A stretch of DNA of 64,000 nucleotides from Cardiocondyla obscurior. Taxonomy: Eukaryota; Arthropoda; Insecta; Hymenoptera; Formicidae. The notes beneath the pieces are model-generated. The model was given only the letters and a program-made list of their open reading frames with translations, had not been told where the DNA came from and ran no database searches. Location: positions 1,924,501 through 1,988,500 of the forward strand of contig NC_091874.1 in NCBI RefSeq assembly GCF_019399895.1. The letters are read 5' to 3'. Each line of letters opens with the position of its first letter. The stretch's first letter is position 1. The translations under genes were made by a program, and so were the position numbers. Of the stretch, positions 59,201 to 64,000 are shown one piece after another.

Positions 59201-61166
59201 ACGGCGAGAGTTTGCGCTTGTAAAATATGAATATACACCCAGCATACAAAATATTAGCAGGTTTGAACGGAATGTTGCGACAAGCTGCTAATAGAAACTG
59301 GGCAAAAAGACTATTTTCTAGTCATTTACAATTGAAAATTATTAATTTGTCGTTCTATTAATTTTCTGTTTCACATTTCTGTTGGTATATTTACCAGTGA
59401 AATAATACTTTGCAAATAGCTTTCGATTTGGTTATTATATTCTGGAACATATATCGAAAACAATAACACGTACGCAATATCGTGTCCATCTGATCACACG
59501 AATAGAAACATACGATTGCAGCGTAACGTATCATGTACATTTTTCCCATTCATACATACGTAATTATTATTCTCTCTCATTACACATACGTTAAAGTATC
59601 ATATAAATTAAATAGAAGAATGATGATACACTTTTTTTTTTATAAGAGTTGCGTTCTTATAAGTTACCTCAATGATCACTTGACGTTACTCAGTTTTCTC
59701 TCATATCTATACATATATATATATATATCTCTTTATATATTTATACATATACTTTTCTTTATATAATGTATGTATAAAAAATAGTCTGGAAATCTCGTAA
59801 CTTGAGGATTGCCAAACTCAAGAATGCAGATCAGCAATTGACAAAAACGATACACTTGGACTGGACTGATTACAAATCCGTGATGCGTTAGACATATTTC
59901 GCTAACTGATGTTACTCGACTACAATTTACTTTGCTACTGGAATGTAATGCAACACATTTTAAATCTAACAATGCGTATACAGGCGAGTGTTTTCTTGAA
60001 TCTGGCAGCTTTCGTATCTCACAATGTTACTCAGTCTTCCCAGACAGCGAGTTCTAAAGTCAGTCACATAGCATTTCGTCGCTATTACGCAATTATAAAA
60101 AAATATTAACAAAATAGACAGCAGCTCTTTTTCTCATTCTAACCTGATAAATGAATAATTAAAAAAGTTGGCTTAATACTTTGTCAACTTGCGTATATTT
60201 TTATAATTCGAGAAGAAAAGAAAGTTCGTACCACTAAAATTAACAATGTGGCTTTTACATATATATAATATTTCTGTCTAAAAAAAAAAAAAGCAAAAAT
60301 CAAAGGTTTGAAATTAACAAAAAAAATAAAAAATAAAATAATACTAATAATAATAATAAACAAGTTTAACATAAATATTTAATTTTTCTCACATCAGTTT
60401 TATTTGATTTGTATTTTGAAAATAATAACAAAAATCTCTGCAGCTTTTTCCAAGTTACTCTGTACATTATTTCTAACAGTAAGAAATCTCCAATCAGAAA
60501 AATCGGCGAAGTATTAAGCCGTTTACGCAATGCAACATTTATGCCGATGTTCTGATACTTCTAACTAATGGAGCGTCGCTTATATTAAACCTGCATTATA
60601 TTTAATCAAGTAAAAAAAAAAAGAAATTAATTATGGATGCGTGGAAATGTCGATTGTCCAACTCATACATACGAAGAAAACACGATAATCCAAAACGTTC
60701 ACATTTGTGCAACGTACAGTGAACGCGCACTATTTTATCCCGTCCCACTTACACACATATATCACTTCTAGTGTAAAAGTATAACGTAAATGCGCTAGGT
60801 TTTATCGACTCGATATAAAAATTCATCTTAAGGGTCAGTTTAAAGATACGTATCACTTTCACGAATAAACGAAATTTATATGTGTCTGTGCAGTCACTCA
60901 TGATAGTCCCTTTTCCGTTCACTAATAAACCACACGCATTAATTACACATTGCGTTGATAAGACGGCGCGATCACACGCTCTACGTCTCGTCAACTCCCG
61001 AACTAGAGTTTATCCATTGGTGAGCGAGACCACAGTTTAAGTACAATAAAGCCTTACTTCTTTCCAATTTTTCTTTCTAGTAATTGGAATCTGGGGCTGT
61101 AAAAACAGCCGGGTCAACAAAAGATAAAGTAGCCGCACGCTGTCTTCTCTGGAATGGCAACACAGC
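56294..61166. other. Gene-poor AT-rich interval between Akh and shg
   Basis: It must hold the distal Akh control region and possibly a long shg 3' UTR on the right. It contains TA, ATTT and poly-A simple repeats (for example 57162-57174, 57203-57218 and 59707-59730). One plus-strand frame of 119 codons (58932-59291) stands out slightly in AT-rich DNA but has no recognisable domain. I see no RNA gene. Confidence 0.5.
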
Positions 61167-61279
61167 TCATTCGATTTTCAGTGCTTCCATTTGTTGATCT
61201 CGCTGTACTTGATATAGTGGGCTCTGTATAGCACGAGCGGCTTGACTGTTTTTATTAGTGCGTTGTGATTCGCTCTGTA
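61167..61279 (-). other. Candidate extra 3' exon of shg
   Basis: On the minus strand a possible acceptor GCATTTTTAG|TACAG at 61279 opens a frame reading QSESQRTNKNSQ and on to EALKIE and a stop. The block is less AT-rich than its surroundings. It could be an alternative C-terminal exon joined from a donor inside the last shg exon (for example GGAGTCG|GTGAAC), or simply 3' UTR. A second frame is also open here, which weakens the coding case. Confidence 0.2.
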
Positions 61280-61509
61280 CTAAAAATGCATATTTATATT
61301 ATTATTGGAATATCGCAAAATATATGTATATGATTTGTTTGATCATCTTAATACGTTCTACCATCCTATGTGAACCATGATAATTAAAAATATAAAATCA
61401 ATAATGTACGTATGGGAAAAGTGTATAATTATAATTATACATTTAAAAATTATTCAACTGTTATTACCTGTGTTACAATCTTATATTGAGCTCTCTCATG
61501 TAGAAAAAC

Positions 61510-64000
61510 TCAACACCAACTTTCTCGTTCACCGACTCCGTCACTTTCTTCATCACTTGGATCTTCTCCATACATATCTGCCAATTTTCTAAATCTTGGT
61601 CCGAAATTAGATAGATAATTAAAGTTGAGATCTCCATCATCAGTGCCTATCAACGAAAAGAAAACATAAAATTAATTAAGCAAACAGTGTGAAAATATAA
61701 ATTTAAGATATTCTGAGACCGAAAAATACTAACATGAAGCTAATGACGACAAATCGCCTTCTGAGTTTCCTTCTCCTTCGTAAGCGTAATGTCTCACGTC
61801 ATCAAACGGATTTGTATCGGGGTCTTTATCGCAGCTTTCTTTTTTACTATCTAAAAAGCCACAAATATCTGGAACTTCATCGGCTCCTTCGTAAAAAAAT
61901 TTATTCGTTAGTTTTCGTTCAATAAATTCATAAACTAGTAACATTTTATTAATCCACCATTATCGTACCTCTACCCTGTAGACCAACTGGAGCTATTTTT
62001 GAATCAAGAGGCGGTGCATCATAAATGGCTCTTAAGACATTTAAGTCGTAACCTGCATCGGTTTCACCGCCTCCTTCGTCTTCATAATTAATAATATTTT
62101 CTCTGATATCGTCCATATCTTTATACAGGTCATCGGTCTTTCTTCTATGCACAACTACTGCCACAAGCAATATTAACAATATTAATACGCAAACCAAAAT
62201 AGCTACTATAAAATTCGTGTCAATTCCGAAAGAAATCGCCTTCGCCATGTCATGACCACAGCCAGGATCTGCATTTTTAGATAACGCTGGCATACCTAAA
62301 TTGTATGTCTAAAAGAAATGTAAAAATTTAATTTCTCTTCATAGTTAGTTATAACTGTGAATATTACGATACATTCTAATAACTCACATTTCCATTAAAT
62401 GTCATATTGCGTATGCAGCCAACAAATCCTTTTTCCGTTGGCTTATGATCCCATTTTAAGCTCGATGCTAAATGCGCTAAATTACTCAACGTACCGCCTA
62501 CTTGCATCGGACTGTTAACGTTTAAAAATTCGTTGGTACCCTGCGGTGCTGTGAGACTCATGCAAGCAGATATGCCGCATCTATCGACTATCATCTCTAT
62601 CGACTGAAAACCACGATTAAAATAATTCGTAAGATAAAATTTAAATCAAACGACGTATATGTAATGCGGATTCTTACGGTTTTTCTCCAATAAACGTCTA
62701 TTCTGTGGCTCTTGCCGTCCGTTAATTTGATTTGTTTTTGATCTAGTCTTACAGTTCCTGTTCCATAGTCGACATACAAAACAGCGAAGCCGTGCTGAAG
62801 TTCAAGGGACATAAAGTCCTGATGTCCAAGCTTCGGATTGTAAGTCATCGGGCCGAAGTAAAATACAAGACCATTGTCCACGTGTGGCGTTATCTCCAAT
62901 CCTGCGAAAATCATACTTATGTGAATAAAAAGGATCGAAATAAAAAGCAAAAGTTATATATAAATGAAAATGCGCTTACCTAGATGTGAGTCGTCACAAG
63001 CTTGACCGGGCGGTGGCATTACGGCCCAGCCGTCTCCATGAAATCCGATGCCCAGTATCTCGCATCTCGGCCCTTCGAAACCAGGCGGACACTCGCATCG
63101 CTCTTTTAGAGGCGTGCCACCATTCAAGCAGACAATAGGTTCCGCAACATGGCAAGTGCATTGCGGATCCACGACTGCCCTAACACCAACAAACGAGCTC
63201 GTATTGGTGTAGACGGTGTACGGAACGGTGCTAGCATTCAGGAAATTGCGGCACGAATTGTTGCAATGGGTTCTTTCGAACAGGCACTCGTCAATGTTCA
63301 TCAACAAGATATCCGCTTTCATCTCACGTTCAATTTCTTTCGAATGCTGTGCTATAATCGTGTTCAGTTTTTCGGGAGCATAATACGGACTGCCATGTGC
63401 CGAAAATCGAACATCCAACAGGCTTCTGTTGTTGTGATGAGGTGAATGAAGTACAGTAAATACATCGACGTTCTCGATTGACGTATTCAACATAGTCGCT
63501 AGTTTTTCTTGGAATATCTCCTTTTTACTGACACCAGATTCGTCAGGTTCAACAAATTGCTCTGCCGTTATACCAAAAAATCGTACGGAGCCGGATTTGT
63601 CGACGGCTTCCTCAGGAAGTTCTTTAATAGTGACGTTGACGTAGGCGTGCACTTGATGTGATGCAATTTTTTGGCCTTTCTCGGTAACAATAAATTTCAA
63701 TACAAAAGTGTCGTTTGACGTGCCTGATAATAAAGTGATCATGCCGGTATTCGTATCAAGATGAAAACCGTCGTGATGAGAGGCCCAGTCGAAAGATTTG
63801 TCTGGCAGATCCCAGTCATCAGGATCATTAACGTAAACACGTCCGATTTCCGTATCGGGAGACTCTCCTTTATAATTATAGACGAATATAGAACTCGCGC
63901 CCTCCTGCATCGGATTGTCATTTTCGTCGCCTATGATCACAGTGAGCATCGAAATGCCCGTCATGGGTGGCGTACCGCTGTCCGTGATTGCGATCGGTAT
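61510..64000 (-). CDS. shg: DE-cadherin / Shotgun, 3' part (cut by window edge)
   Basis: Six exons on the minus strand: 62980 to beyond 64000, 62678-62901, 62388-62603, 61969-62308, 61734-61886 and 61510-61646. They join in phase to 696 residues; the 5' part lies outside the window. Seen in order: the last cadherin repeat (calcium motif DENDN), a non-chordate cadherin extracellular region, one EGF-like domain (CLNGGTPLKERCECPPGFEG), one laminin-G domain, one membrane segment (about 520-540 of the visible part), and a cytoplasmic tail. The tail has the p120-binding DIRENIINYEDEGGGE and the beta-catenin-binding FGPRFRKLADMYGEDPSDEE. One EGF plus one laminin G is the Shotgun layout; N-cadherin has more of each. 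It forms epithelial adherens junctions with Armadillo. The chosen stop follows ERESWC. Confidence 0.9.

Noticed and set aside
61510..64000. N-cadherin (CadN) instead of Shotgun
   Set aside because: The cytoplasmic tails are similar, but the visible ectodomain has one EGF-like and one laminin-G domain before the membrane. That is the Shotgun arrangement; CadN has additional EGF and laminin-G domains there.
1..64000. CRISPR arrays, rRNA, tRNA genes, bacterial operons
   Set aside because: I looked for spaced direct repeats, conserved rRNA blocks and the tRNA T-loop motif GGTTCGAATC and found none by eye. The palindromic copies are inverted repeats with irregular spacing, not a CRISPR.

Overview
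This is a eukaryotic window from an insect, most likely a hymenopteran (ant-, bee- or wasp-like). The evidence is spliced genes with GT-AG introns (two look GC-AG), many A/T homopolymer runs, patches rich in CG dinucleotides, and best matches by eye to insect or animal proteins. There is no bacterial operon, phage, CRISPR array or rRNA. I rebuilt six protein genes exon by exon, checking reading phase at every junction.

Layout from left to right. 1-6.6 kb has no gene I can support; it holds A/T tracts and one 31-bp tandem repeat. 6.9-11.5 kb (minus) is EDRF1, a tetratricopeptide-type nuclear protein. It is head to head with slmb (beta-TrCP, 12.6-18.7 kb, plus), the F-box/WD40 receptor of an SCF ubiquitin ligase; their start codons are 1.1 kb apart. 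22.45-24.6 kb (minus) is Sply, sphingosine-1-phosphate lyase. 29.1-52.1 kb (minus) is TULP4/Tusp, a WD40 + SOCS-box + tubby protein in 15 coding exons with two very long 5' introns. 54.6-56.3 kb (minus) is the adipokinetic hormone gene Akh, with a 79-residue prepropeptide and a clear TATA promoter. 61.5 kb to the right edge (minus) is the 3' part of shg (DE-cadherin), cut off by the window end.

The genes do not form one pathway. slmb and TULP4 are both ubiquitin-ligase substrate-receptor types. Sply controls a sphingolipid signal, Akh controls fat and sugar mobilisation, and shg makes adherens junctions.

The most unusual non-coding structure is a family of about twelve diverged palindromic repeats, each roughly 110-310 bp. 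I found them only inside the two large TULP4 introns (37.3-51.3 kb). One copy lies on each side of the isolated second coding exon, whose donor appears to be GC rather than GT. Two other MITE-like elements with short terminal inverted repeats lie at 26.57-26.87 kb and 41.73-42.17 kb. I found no clearly new protein system. All coordinates were counted by hand and may be off by a base or two.
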